Below are positions 27,826 to 36,921 of a stretch of DNA of 64,000 bases, in pieces (positions within the stretch are counted from its first letter, which is position 1; each line of letters opens with the position of its first letter). The position numbers were made by a program, and so were the translations under genes. Below the pieces are notes generated by a model. That model saw only the letters and a program-made list of their open reading frames with translations, ran no database searches and was not told the origin of the DNA. Origin of the DNA: G965220305 sp965220305 (lineage in GTDB: Bacteria; Chloroflexota; Dehalococcoidia; Lucifugimonadales; UBA3495); NCBI GenBank assembly GCA_965220305.1, contig OZ244817.1:2542001-2606000 (forward strand). Direction: 5' to 3'.

Positions 27826-28458
27826 CTATGAGGTGACCTGGTAGGCCCAAATGCGGTGGATAACGTCGGGCTCGCCCTTGGGCAAGGGATAGTAGGGTTG
27901 GGAAAGCTCGGCCAGCTTCCACTTGCCAGCTTCCTCCATACCCCCCAGGTACTCCTTGAAACCGCCCTCTTCGTACAGGTCCACCCGCAGGCTGAAGGCT
28001 ATCAGACCCCCCGGCTTGGTGATTCGCACCAACTCGTCGAAGGCGTGGGCCGGGGCGTGGCCGGTGGTGAACACCCCCACGCTAATCACCGCGTCAAAGG
28101 CGTCGGTGTCGTAACTCAACTCCTCGCCCAAGGTCATCTGTTGGAAGTCCCGGTAGAGGTCCTTTTGGCGGGCCTCCTCCAGCATTCCCAGGGAAAGGTC
28201 CATGGCGTAGAGGTCCTGGTAGCCCAACTGGGCCAGGCACTCCCCCACCAAGCCGGTGCCCGCGCCGGCGTCCAGGACCCTCGCCGAGGTGGGGACATGC
28301 TTGGCGAACAGGTCCACCGCGGTCTGCGGTGCGTTCCACTCGAATTCCTCGGCCAGGTCTTTGTCGTATTCGCCGGCCCATTGGTCGTAACGCTCTTCCA
28401 ACTCCTGGTTGTTGGTGGAGGAGTACACCCACTGGACTCGGTTGTGACTATCTTGCAT
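27826..28458 (-). CDS. Class I SAM-dependent methyltransferase (METTL27-like)
   Basis: A 210-residue methyltransferase with SAM motif I VLDAGAGTGLVGECLAQLGY, motif II in LYAMDLSLGMLEEAR, and post-motif FDAVISVGVFTTGHA then LVRITKPGGLIAFSL. The N-terminal YDQWAGEYDKDLAE helix resembles the Williams-Beuren METTL27 group. The ATG at 28458 begins 2 nt after the stop of the upstream methyltransferase, so the two are coupled. The terminator at 27768 ends the operon. The substrate is unknown; the operon with panD suggests a small amine such as beta-alanine or a methylated derivative. Confidence 0.82.
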   Translation of the reverse strand: MQDSHNRVQWVYSSTNNQELEERYDQWAGEYDKDLAEEFEWNAPQTAVDLFAKHVPTSARVLDAGAGTGLVGECLAQLGYQDLYAMDLSLGMLEEARQKDLYRDFQQMTLGEELSYDTDAFDAVISVGVFTTGHAPAHAFDELVRITKPGGLIAFSLRVDLYEEGGFKEYLGGMEEAGKWKLAELSQPYYPLPKGEPDVIHRIWAYQVTS

Positions 28459-28459
28459 G

Positions 28460-29281
28460 TTACTTCCGGCAGATGAAGAGACCCCAACCCAGTTCGTCAC
28501 GGTCGGCGGCGGCGGCGGTCTCAATATAGGCGGTGGTCAACCACTGGTAGTGCTCGGCTTCGGGCAAAGTCTCGTCCTTGGGCGTGCGCTCGGACAGGCA
28601 GAGGTAGCTCTGGCGCAGGTGGGAGGATAGGTCCACCGCCTCCAGTACCTCGAAGCCCTGGTCCTGCAGCGCCTGCTGGTAGGACTCAAAGCTGAACTCG
28701 GTATCGAACAGCAGCCGGTCATAGACGTAGGTCTGGGCGTCGGCGCTAATCTCCCGCTTGGGGCGGACCAAGTCGTCGAATACCATGATTCCACCGTTGC
28801 CCAATACCCGGTAGGCTTCGCTCAACACCTTGCGCTTGTCCGGGACATGGTAGATGACGGCCTGACTCCAAATGTGGGTGAAGGCGTCATTGGGAAAGGG
28901 GAGTTCGGTGGCCGAGGCCTTCTCGAAAGCCAGCCGCTCCCGCAGCCCGGGTTCCAGGGTCGCCCGTTTCTCCAAAGCGTTGGCTACCCGGACGCCGCTC
29001 AGGTCAATGCCGGTAACCTGGCCCCCGCTCTGACCGGCCAGCCAAATGGCGGTGGTGCCGTTGCCGCAGCCCAAGTCCAGGACCCGGGAGTCCTGGCCGA
29101 TGCTGCCCTTGTTGACCATAGTCAGATTAAGATTGGCGCAGGCCTTGAGAAAGTCCGTGCCGGTACTGTCGTCGAAGAGGCCCCAGTGGACGCTGCCTTC
29201 CTCGTCCCAGACCGTTTGGTAGATGGCGTCTTCGGCGTCGTAGTAAGATTCAGTTTCTTCTTCAGAAAACCTGCTGACCAT
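28460..29281 (-). CDS. SAM-dependent N-methyltransferase, sarcosine/dimethylglycine methyltransferase-like
   Basis: A 273-residue methyltransferase. The N-terminus YYDAEDAIYQTVWDEEGSVHWGLF has the layout seen in glycine/sarcosine and sarcosine/dimethylglycine N-methyltransferases. Motif I is VLDLGCGNGTTAIWLAG, then IDLSGVRVANA, FTHIWSQAVIYHVPDK and AYRVLGNGGIMVFDD. The ATG at 29281 has GGAGGG upstream and lies within the end of panD, so the protein is produced together with beta-alanine synthesis. Methylation of beta-alanine is an attractive inferred activity; glycine or other small amines are alternatives. Confidence 0.8.
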   Translation of the reverse strand: MVSRFSEEETESYYDAEDAIYQTVWDEEGSVHWGLFDDSTGTDFLKACANLNLTMVNKGSIGQDSRVLDLGCGNGTTAIWLAGQSGGQVTGIDLSGVRVANALEKRATLEPGLRERLAFEKASATELPFPNDAFTHIWSQAVIYHVPDKRKVLSEAYRVLGNGGIMVFDDLVRPKREISADAQTYVYDRLLFDTEFSFESYQQALQDQGFEVLEAVDLSSHLRQSYLCLSERTPKDETLPEAEHYQWLTTAYIETAAAADRDELGWGLFICRK

Positions 29282-29639
29282 GCTTGGCACCCTCCAGGTA
29301 TTCGACGAAGCGGTTGTCTTGGTCCACCAGGATCATCTGCGGGTCCACCGGAACGTCGGTAACGTCGAAGGACATGATGATGACGCAGTTGCCGGTGGCG
29401 CTAAGACGGGCGGCGGCTCCCTGCACGGCGATGACTCCTGAGCCCCTCTCGCCGGCGATGGCGTAGGTCTCAAAACGGTTGCCGTTGGTGATGTCGCAGA
29501 CCAGGACCTTCTCAAAGTTCCAAAGGTCTACCTTGTCCATCAGTTCCTCGTCGATGAGGATGCTACCGATGTAGTCTGGATTGGCGTCGGTAACCCACGC
29601 TCTATGGATCTTAGACCTCAGTACCTCTCGCATATTCAA
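29262..29639 (-). CDS. panD: Aspartate 1-decarboxylase (pyruvoyl enzyme)
   Basis: A 125-residue PanD that converts aspartate to beta-alanine after self-cleavage at the Gly-Ser bond in YIGSILID (about residues 23-30), where Ser becomes the pyruvoyl group. The other conserved blocks, LRSKIHRAWVTDANPDY, NGNRFETYAIAGERGSG, VQGAAARL and CVIIMSFDV, are all present. The usual partner panC/panB is absent; instead two methyltransferases follow in an overlapping operon (20-nt overlap with the first). AGGAGG lies just upstream of the ATG. A promoter 450 bp upstream leaves a long leader. Confidence 0.93.
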   Translation of the reverse strand: MNMREVLRSKIHRAWVTDANPDYIGSILIDEELMDKVDLWNFEKVLVCDITNGNRFETYAIAGERGSGVIAVQGAAARLSATGNCVIIMSFDVTDVPVDPQMILVDQDNRFVEYLEGAKHGQQVF

Positions 29640-30086
29640 CCTCCTGAATTTGTAGTACCCCCCACGCGTGCCCGCAGTGGTAGGGCTTCATGTTCGGAGA
29701 GGGGTTCGGGACCTCTTACAAGCTGAACGCTTGCCAAGCCAACGTCCCAGAATTAGCTAGCTATATTTCTACTGGGCCGCCGCAGTTCTGGCGCCGAGTC
29801 AAGACAATAATCTACTAATGCTGCCAATTGGAGGAGCGAAAAAGCTCGGTGGCGAGACTCTGGGCCGGAGACTGTAGGAGGGGGTAAGTAGACCCCCGTA
29901 GATTGGGTGGAGAAGCTAAGGCTCGCAGGGGAGGGTGTGTCGCTGGCGACTGGAGAGTTCAGCGGCCCTTAAATGGATGGCCCCCCTTCTGGAACTACAA
30001 TAATAATAATTAAGCATGGCATACGTCCGGTCGATTAGCAACGATTTCGGCGCTTATTCCCCTCCACATCTAACCCCCCGGCGCTC
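29640..30086 (-). ncRNA. Long untranslated leader of the panD operon (possible structured RNA)
   Basis: From the predicted start near 30086 to the panD ribosome-binding site no ORF of 60 codons exists on either strand. The segment has several hairpins: ACCCCC/GGGGGT arms at about 29880-29900 and GAGC/GCTC around 29835-29850. Just before panD, on the minus strand, TCCCGAACCCC, CCGAACA, GAAGCCCTACC and GGTACTAC occur in the order found in 5S rRNA, but the remaining 5S helices are missing. It may be a regulatory leader, an ncRNA or decayed sequence. Confidence 0.35.
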
Positions 30087-30092
30087 TGCCAG

Positions 30093-30121
30093 AGTCTAAC
30101 AGCGCCCACCCCAGTGGTCAA
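30093..30121 (-). promoter_or_regulatory. Sigma-70 promoter reading toward panD
   Basis: On the minus strand TTGACC (30121-30116), a 17-bp spacer and TAGACT (30098-30093) fit the sigma-70 consensus. Upstream the DNA is AT-rich and carries a hairpin with 8-bp arms TATTATGC/GCATAATA (30149-30171), which could be a binding site. Start of transcription is expected near 30086. Confidence 0.6.
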
Positions 30122-30492
30122 GTCCTGGAAACAGGCGCGCTTATTGGCTATTATGCAGGTTAAGCATAATATTATTGGTCATTATTACTAAAATATACAC
30201 ATTCTTGCTCCAAGAGATATTATTACAATAATCATGTAGACTTGGCCCTACTATCCTGCCGAAGCCGGAAGACCCCCAGCCCGGAAGGGTGGGACCTCCA
30301 TATCAACTCTTTTAGGCGGTCTTGCAGCTTTCCTGGCACCGCCAGCGCGGGGCGGCGGGGGGTTCTGGGCGCCAGATAGAAAGGGCGCTGGCCGGGAGCT
30401 TGGGCCCTTCGCTCGGCTGTACTTACCGGAGAGGGTGTTTCGGATATAATGCACCCCAACCGGAACGAAATAGCTGGCGAGGAGGGCAGAGG

Positions 30493-31278
30493 ATGGACAT
30501 AGCGGGCGGAGTGTTCATTGTAACCGGGTCGGCCACCGGCCTGGGCGCGACGGTGTCGCAGCGTCTGGCGGCCAAGGGTGGCAGGGTCGTCATCAATTAC
30601 ACCAGGAGCGAAACCGAGGCCCAGGCGACGGCGGAGGCGTGCCGAAAGCTGGGAGGGGAGGCCATCATGTGCCAGGCCGATGTCTCCGTGGACGACGACT
30701 GCCGCCGAATGGTGCAGACCGCCGTGGAGCAGTGGGGCCGGGTCGACGGGCTGGTGAACAACGCCGCCCAGTCCAAGATTGTTCCCCACGCCAATCTGGA
30801 AGGGCTTACCTCGGAGGACTTCCAGCGAATTTTTGCGGTCAACGTCATCGGCCCCTACCAGATGGTCCGAGCGGTGACGCCCCACATGAAGCAGCAGGGC
30901 CGGGGTTCCATCGTCAACATCTCTTCGGGGTCGGCCTTCACCGGGACCGGCAGTTCCATCGCCTACGCTGCTTCCAAGGCGGCGCTGAACAACATCACCC
31001 TGGCGCTGGCCCGGGCCCTCGCCCCGGAGATTAGGGTTAACGCCGTGTGCCCCGGGGTGATGCAGACCCGATGGTGGCGGGAAGGTCTGGGGGAAGAGAA
31101 CTACCAGGCTTTCATCGACCGTTACGCCAATTCGGCCCCGTTGAAGACGGCTGGCACCACCGACGCCGTGGCCGACCCGGTCGTCTGGCTCCTGGAAGGG
31201 GCGGAGCAGGTGACGGGGGAGACCATAATGGTCGATTCCGGGTCCCACCTGGGCCCGACTCCGCCGTCGTCCCGGTAG
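30493..31278 (+). CDS. SDR family oxidoreductase
   Basis: A 261-residue classical short-chain dehydrogenase. NAD(P) motif TGSATGLG (residues 11-18), NNAA near 90, Ser in NISSGSAF and the active-site YAASK. The arginine at the end of the second strand (INYTRSETE) suggests NADP preference. C-terminal VTGETIMVDSG is typical of FabG-like reductases. GGAGGG sits eight bases from the ATG at 30493. It resembles 3-oxoacyl-ACP reductase-like enzymes; the real substrate is unknown. Confidence 0.88.
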   Translation: MDIAGGVFIVTGSATGLGATVSQRLAAKGGRVVINYTRSETEAQATAEACRKLGGEAIMCQADVSVDDDCRRMVQTAVEQWGRVDGLVNNAAQSKIVPHANLEGLTSEDFQRIFAVNVIGPYQMVRAVTPHMKQQGRGSIVNISSGSAFTGTGSSIAYAASKAALNNITLALARALAPEIRVNAVCPGVMQTRWWREGLGEENYQAFIDRYANSAPLKTAGTTDAVADPVVWLLEGAEQVTGETIMVDSGSHLGPTPPSSR

Positions 31279-31368
31279 GCCGGGCGCCGAGCCCCAACCG
31301 TCGTTAAGGGGCAGGCCGGAATCCAGCGGGTGTTGAGTAGGAGGCTTGGCTCCTTCCTCCTCAACGGG

Positions 31369-31564
31369 CTGACAGGGGTATGTATTGCATCTGGGACTCA
31401 TCAGGTTTAACGTGCGGCCCATATAGGGGGTAGGCTTTGTCAGATACAAAATCGCTCTCCAATATGTACTACCAGGCCCGTTCCGTCATTCCAGCCTACT
31501 CCGGAATCCAGAGGCGGCGGGGCCGGTTCGTAGCTATAATCTCGTTTTTACATACCCCTGTTAG
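31369..31564. mobile_element. MITE-like element, family A copy 1
   Basis: A 196-bp element with terminal inverted repeats CTGACAGGGGTATGTA (31369-31384) and TACATACCCCTGTTAG (31549-31564). It is flanked by identical 10-bp direct repeats CCTCAACGGG (31359-31368 and 31565-31574), as expected for a target duplication. It contains a REP-like palindrome and no ORF. A second copy in the opposite orientation lies at 49487-49681. Confidence 0.8.
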
Positions 31565-31698
31565 CCTCAACGGGGGAAGGTTGGGATGGGGGTGACTCGT
31601 TCCCTGCCTATTCACCCTCTCTAACTCTCCCCGTCAAGTGGGGAGAAGACCGGCCCTTGCCGCCCCGCCATCATTCGGGCGCAGGGCGAAATCCGCGG

Positions 31699-32397
31699 TC
31701 ACTCCCTTTCCCTGGTGTGCAGCCACAGGGACAGAAAGCCGCCCATCAACAGCAGGGCCACCCCGCCGATGGTCAGTACGGTCCAGGGGGAGCGGGCCAG
31801 CAGGTCGCTCATCTGGGCCACGGCCACCCCGCCGGACAGCAGCAACGCCGTTACCGCCAGGCTGGCCCCAACCAGCCCTCCCAGCGCCACCACCACCCCG
31901 GTGACCACCTGGCTTCGTTCCAGGCTTCCCAGCCGCCGGGCGTTCAATCGGCCTTGCAGTCTCCGCAAATCGCCGGTCCGGTGCAGGGTCACCAGCAGGA
32001 CCAGGGACAGCAGGAACAGCAATCCCACCATAACCTGGGATAGCTCGGTGGAAAACAGGGGCCCCACCCAAAAGGAGGGCCAGTCCAGGCGATTGTAGGC
32101 CAGCGCCGCCGGGAGTTGGGGAAGGAGGGCCGCCAGGGTCACCAGCCAGAAGGAAACTCGGGTCATCCCCACCCATTGCAGGACCCAGTACCCGATAATG
32201 GGTAGGCAACAAACGCTAATAGCGGCCAACGTCAGCAGGGCGGACTGCCATGAATCGGGTTCCTGGGCTGCCTTCAGGCTGGCCCATACCCGGTCCAAGC
32301 CCAGTTCAACCCCCAGGGTTTCCCAGAACACGTAGCCCGTCAGGGCCAACAGACAGACCAGCAGCAGCGACTCGATGGCTACGAAACGGGCCGCCAT
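31699..32397 (-). CDS. Polytopic membrane protein of the MoxR/DUF58 operon
   Basis: A 232-residue integral membrane protein with about six TM helices (for example SLLLVCLLALTGYVFW, TLAAISVCCLPIIGYWVLQ, VMVGLLFLLSLVLLVTL, TGVVVALGGLVGASLAVTALL). No catalytic motif is recognised. It begins 2 nt beyond the end of the DUF58 gene and is the last gene of the operon. It is apparently the only intact gene here besides the MoxR ATPase. It is probably part of an envelope-related complex. Confidence 0.7.
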   Translation of the reverse strand: MAARFVAIESLLLVCLLALTGYVFWETLGVELGLDRVWASLKAAQEPDSWQSALLTLAAISVCCLPIIGYWVLQWVGMTRVSFWLVTLAALLPQLPAALAYNRLDWPSFWVGPLFSTELSQVMVGLLFLLSLVLLVTLHRTGDLRRLQGRLNARRLGSLERSQVVTGVVVALGGLVGASLAVTALLLSGGVAVAQMSDLLARSPWTVLTIGGVALLLMGGFLSLWLHTRERE

Positions 32398-32398
32398 T

Positions 32399-33745
32399 TC
32401 ACCGCCGGAAGTGGAGGTGCCGCATTAGCGCCGTGGCAAAGTCCTGCTCCACGGGGTCCCACCGCAGCACCGTGGCTCCAGTGCGGCGCAGGGAGGCGTA
32501 CAGGGGTTGGACTTCCCAGCGCATCAACCCCTGGGCACGGGTTTCCAGGGATGACTCCGGCCTCTGGTACCCCTGGGGTTCCAGGTGTACCACCCGCACC
32601 TGGTTCCGGCGGCGGGAATGGGGCCGCACCGACACCAGGCGTTTTATCCCGGCGGTGAACCCATCCAGGTAGGGGGAGTCCTCTCCCAGCCGGGGGTAAT
32701 GGGCATCCAGCCGGGTTATGGTATAGACCTCGGGCTGTAGCCGGAACAGAAATCCCTGGCACCACTCCACCGCTTGCAACAGGTTCTGGTTGGGAGGCCC
32801 CGGCTTGAACCTGGTCAGCATATCGGTCAGACGCTGGAACTGCTGCTGCCCCATTTCCGGCGTCAGGATGTCGCTCTGGCTGTTGTAGATATAGGCTCCC
32901 AGGGTATAACCCCGAGAAAGGTAATACTGGGCAATGCTGCCTGCCGCCTCCACCGCGTGGTCGAGCAGCGGGGATAGGGTGGAGCCCACTTCCATGTAGT
33001 CTGCGCCGTCCAGAAAGACCCAGACCGCCTTTCTCCCCTCCGGTTCATATCCGGTTCATACTGGTTCACCAGCAGCGGGTTGGCGCTGCCGGAGCTGCGG
33101 GCGCTGGCCTTCCAGTTAATCGAGCGCATCGGGTCTCCGGTGGTGTAGGGACGCAGTTCGGTAAAGTCGGTGGTGGAGACCCCGGATACGGCCACGTCCT
33201 CCCGGGGGGTGCGGCTGAAGGCCCGGGCCCGTACCTCATTTACCCTTCGGATGGCCTGGGTGCGCGGCACGACGGAAATCTCCAGGGACGGCCCCGCCCA
33301 CCCGTGCCGCCGTTGGTGCAACCCCAGCGGCGCTTCGGCTTCCCAGGCGGTCTCCTCCAGGGTGTAGACGCCCCGCTTGGGGCAGCTAATCCGGTAGGAG
33401 AGGTCGTAGCTCTTGGCTCCCGGCCACTTCCAGACGACTCGGAAGTTGCTGCCTTCGACCACTTCGGTCTCCGGCGGCAGCCGGTCGTAGACGTAGAGGG
33501 AGCCAATTCCCCGGCCAACGTCCACCTGCCGGCTTACCTCCATCCGGTCGCCGGCCCAGCAGACGACCCGGGGCATACGCCGGTGGACCTCCACGCGGCC
33601 CGGGGCCTGCGCCACCGCGCCCATCAGCACTATGAACAGCACGTATACCGCCCCCGGCCAACAGGATGAAGTTGCCCAGGGCCAGGGCCAGGGCCAACAG
33701 GGAGAATGCCAAGGCCAGCCACCTTCCCGGTAGGGCGGAGAACAT
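32399..33745 (-). pseudogene. DUF58 domain protein, two frameshifts
   Basis: The reconstructed protein is about 444 aa: N-terminal TM hairpin (LALAFSLLALALALGNFILL and VLFIVLMGAVAQA), then the DUF58 core with EVVEGSNFRVVW, DFTELRPYTTGDPMRSINWK and VWVFLDGADYM, a VWA-like fold. Two lesions break it. A G run (+ strand C5, 33651-33655) has one extra base. An exact 11-bp tandem duplication of TATGAACCGGA (minus strand, 33039-33060) shifts the frame; removing one copy restores QYEPEGRKAVWVF. The start overlaps the MoxR stop by ATGA. DUF58 proteins normally work with the MoxR ATPase. Confidence 0.82.
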
Positions 33746-34734
33746 CAGCGCGCCGACCGCTGGCCCAGATCGGTTGGCACCGGGACCTGGTTCACCACCT
33801 CGTCAACCACCTCTTCCGGTTTCACCCCCTCCAGGATGTCCTCGATGTTCAGGATTACCCGGTGCCCCAGAACATCGGCGGCCACCATTTTTACGTCGTC
33901 GGGGATAACGAAGTCCCTGCCGTGGATGAGCGCCATGCTGCGGGAGACTTTCAACAGGGCCAGGCCGCCCCGGGGGCTGACCCCCACGGCAATGCGGGGA
34001 TGCTCCCGGGTCAGCCGCACCAGTTGGGTAATGTAATCGACCATCACCGGGTCCACGTAGACATGCAACTCCACGCTGCGCTGCAACTGTAGAAAGCCTT
34101 CGGTGTCCACCGCCGGTTGCAGGTCTTCGGTGGGGTCGTCCTTCTGCCACTGGATGCGCCGCAGCAGGATGTTGTTCTCCTGCTCCCGGTTGGTGGGGTA
34201 GCCGGTGCTCAACCGGAACAGGAAACGGTCCAGTTGGGCCTCGGGCAAGGGGTAGGTCCCCTCCTGCTCGATGGGGTTCTGGGTGGCGATGACCAGGAAG
34301 GGCGGGCTCAGGACCAACGTCTCCCCGTCGATGGTGACCGGGCGCTCCTCCATAGCTTCCAGCAGGGCCGCCTGGGTCTTGGGGGGCGCCCGGTTAATCT
34401 CGTCGGCCAGCAGCACGTTGGTGAATACCGGGCCCCGCACCAACTGGAAATCGCCCTCGTTCTGCCGCCATACCCTGGTGCCCAAAATGTCGGCGGGCAG
34501 CAGGTCCGGCGTGAACTGCACCCGCTTGGTGGCGCTGCCGATGGCCCGGGTGAACACCTTGGCCAGCAGAGTCTTGCCCAAGCCGGGATAGTCCTCAAAG
34601 AGAACGTGCCCATTGGCCAGGGCCGCCGCCAGCAGTTTCCGCAGCAGCAGCCGGTTGCCCACGAATACCTGGGAGACCCGGTCGATGACTCGGTCACAGA
34701 CCCGGCCTGCCTCTTCCACATTAAATTGGCTCAT
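33745..34734 (-). CDS. MoxR family AAA+ ATPase
   Basis: A 329-residue AAA+ chaperone-like ATPase. Walker A is DYPGLGKTLLAK, Walker B is VLLADEINRAPPKTQAALLEAMEE, sensor 1 is VIATQNPIEQEGTYPLPEAQLDRFLF, and the lid contains GVSPRGGLALLKVSRSMAL. MoxR proteins activate or insert metal centres in VWA-domain partners encoded beside them, here the DUF58 gene. The ATG at 34734 overlaps the stop of the upstream gene (ATGA) and has AAGG upstream; an earlier in-frame start is rejected. It is intact although its neighbours are broken. Confidence 0.9.
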   Translation of the reverse strand: MSQFNVEEAGRVCDRVIDRVSQVFVGNRLLLRKLLAAALANGHVLFEDYPGLGKTLLAKVFTRAIGSATKRVQFTPDLLPADILGTRVWRQNEGDFQLVRGPVFTNVLLADEINRAPPKTQAALLEAMEERPVTIDGETLVLSPPFLVIATQNPIEQEGTYPLPEAQLDRFLFRLSTGYPTNREQENNILLRRIQWQKDDPTEDLQPAVDTEGFLQLQRSVELHVYVDPVMVDYITQLVRLTREHPRIAVGVSPRGGLALLKVSRSMALIHGRDFVIPDDVKMVAADVLGHRVILNIEDILEGVKPEEVVDEVVNQVPVPTDLGQRSAR

Positions 34735-36913
34735 GCCGTTATCCCTTCCCACTCCCCGGCAAGATAGTCTCCCGGAAGCACCGGCTGCCGCGCCGGTCTC
34801 CCCGGCGCCAGGTAGCTCTGCCGGCTTTCGCCGGGACGCAACTGGCACTGGGAGTCGGTCTCCCAGAGTATTTCCACCGCCTCGCCCGCCGGTAAGCGGC
34901 GGCTGTCCCCGCCACCCCTTTGTACCGTCGTCGGTTGGGCCAGCAACGGCACCAGCAGTCGCTGGTGGCTGCCGCCCCAGAACAGATGGGAGGTGGCCCC
35001 CACCATTATCCGCTGCCGGCGCGCCCGGTCCCAGCCCCTGGCCCTGGGCCGGAGGCTAAGCAGATGGGACCACACGCCACCGGCGTTGACGGGACCGTCC
35101 ACCCAGGTGAGCAGGGGAACCACAGCGCGGTTGCCGAGGTCAGGCTGGCCCCCCGCCGCCAGTAACCGGCGGCCAGCGTTACCGCCAGGGCCTCCGGTCC
35201 CGCCCCCTCATCCAGGAAGGGCCGCTCCACCTGCTGCAACCGCCCTTCGTCCAACGGCTCCAGGGGCGCGGACGGCATGGACAGGACTATTTCCGCCGTC
35301 GCCAGGGATTGGGCTAGGGCCGCCTCCCGACGCCGCAGGGTCCGATTCTCCCGCCCCGGCCAGGGGGCCAGCCGGGCCGACGCCAGGTGGCACCGCCGCA
35401 GCGGCGTAAACACGCTGGGGACGCTCTCCAAGGGCGCTTGGTTGCGCAGCAACAGCCCTATCAGGTACTGCCACACCTGCCCCCATTCGCCGGTGTCGAT
35501 GAATTGCTGCTGCAACGACAGCAGGCCAGTCAGCCGGGGGTCGGGCCGCTCTTCCGTCGTCTGGACGTGCCGGGACCAGTTGGACCACGCCGCCGCCGGC
35601 GCGGTATTGGGAATTACCTCGGTCTTCACCCGCTTCCTCATGCGGTTTATCGCAATGACGGCGAAGGCCAGGACCACCAGCCACTCGTAGATGGGCGCGA
35701 ACCACAGCATGTCGTAGAAGAGGGGACGCAGCAGCAGCCCGTAGAAGGCCAGGAAGCTCCCCAATAGGAAGGCCCGCAGGATGGACTCGGATAGCCAACG
35801 GGCGGCGCTTTCCAGCACGCCCCCGGGAGCGAAGGCGAAGCAGCGCAGCAGGTGGGCCAGGGCCGCCCCGAATAGTCCGCTGGCGACGACCGCCCCCAGC
35901 AGGAGGTACCCGTGGCCCAACGATGACAGTTCCGCCGCCAACAACCAGGCCAGGCATCCCGCCAGGCCGTAGCCCCCAACCTTGGTCAAAGCCGTGATGG
36001 GCGTCCCGAAGGCGCTGCCCGACGCGTCGGGCAACTTCCGGGCGAAGACTAGGGCCAGGCAGAACCCCGCTGCCAGGTGCCTGGCCTCGAATAACCGGCT
36101 GAAGTGAGGCAGTGTGGAGTTTCCCAGCGCCAGGTGGGGCCACTGTCCCAGGAGGGCCGCGCTCACGTTGGGCAGCGTGCTGAGGGACCCCCATACAACG
36201 AGCGCCCCGCTGGTGGCCAAGGCCAGCGATGCGGCCACCAGGAGGGACTGACCGACCATCGCCCAGCGTAACCTGCTGGTGTTGACCAAGCTAACCACCA
36301 AGTCGGCCAGGTTGCCCAGGGTGCTGCCCAGGTAACTGCATCCCAGCGCCAGCATCAATGCAGGCAATAGCCGGGTGCTGGGGAACCCGTAGGTGGTGGG
36401 CCAGTCCTGGTGCAGCAGCAGGTACACCAGGCCAAAAACCAGGAGAGGCAACACCGGGAACCGGAAGATCAGCCCGACCCTGGGAAACGGTATGCCGATT
36501 ACGCGCACGGCAACCAGAAGGACCAGGAAGATGCCCACTACGGCAATGGCGACATAGTAAACTCGCGGTTCGGCTCGCGTGCCCGCCAGGGCGACCAACA
36601 CGCCCAGCACCAGGGCCAGTCAGGAAGCGTCTCCCAGCAACCTTTGGGCCATTCTCAAGACCAGGCCCCAACCGGGAACGAATCTCTCGGGTAGGCGTAG
36701 CGCCGACCTCAGCCGGGCGATGCCCTGTACCCAGAACACCAAGTCTACCGAAAAGGACAGCACGGCGGCGATGACGACGGGCCATACCAGGAAGTCCAGG
36801 TCCAGGCTGCTCTCCGGCAGAAGGGAGGACTCGGTTCCCCACAGGAGAATGGCCGCGACGCATAGGGCCCCTGCCTGGAAAAGGGCAAAGGCCAGTCGCG
36901 CGTTGGTTGCCAT
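34731..36913 (-). pseudogene. Large polytopic membrane protein, in-frame TGA and frameshift
   Basis: The continuous frame would encode about 727 residues with a dozen or more TM helices, then a cytoplasmic C-terminal region of about 270 residues. TGA at 36620-36622 follows LLGDAS and the same frame continues LALVLGVLVALAG. A frameshift in a run of six C (35149-35154) separates the body from the natural C-terminus (PDLGNRAVVPLL to EWEGITA), whose stop overlaps the MoxR ATG exactly. Alternatively the first 97 codons are a separate gene and translation restarts at GTG 36610. The function is unknown; it belongs to the same envelope operon. Confidence 0.7.
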
Positions 36914-36921
36914 CCCCGGGG

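Noticed and set aside
29650..29745. 5S rRNA gene on the minus strand
   Set aside because: Loop-region motifs appear in order, but helices IV and V and the closing helix are missing where panD begins. Kept only as a remark on the leader.
36620..36622. Second selenocysteine TGA
   Set aside because: No cysteine is expected in the TM-flanking position and no suitable hairpin follows.
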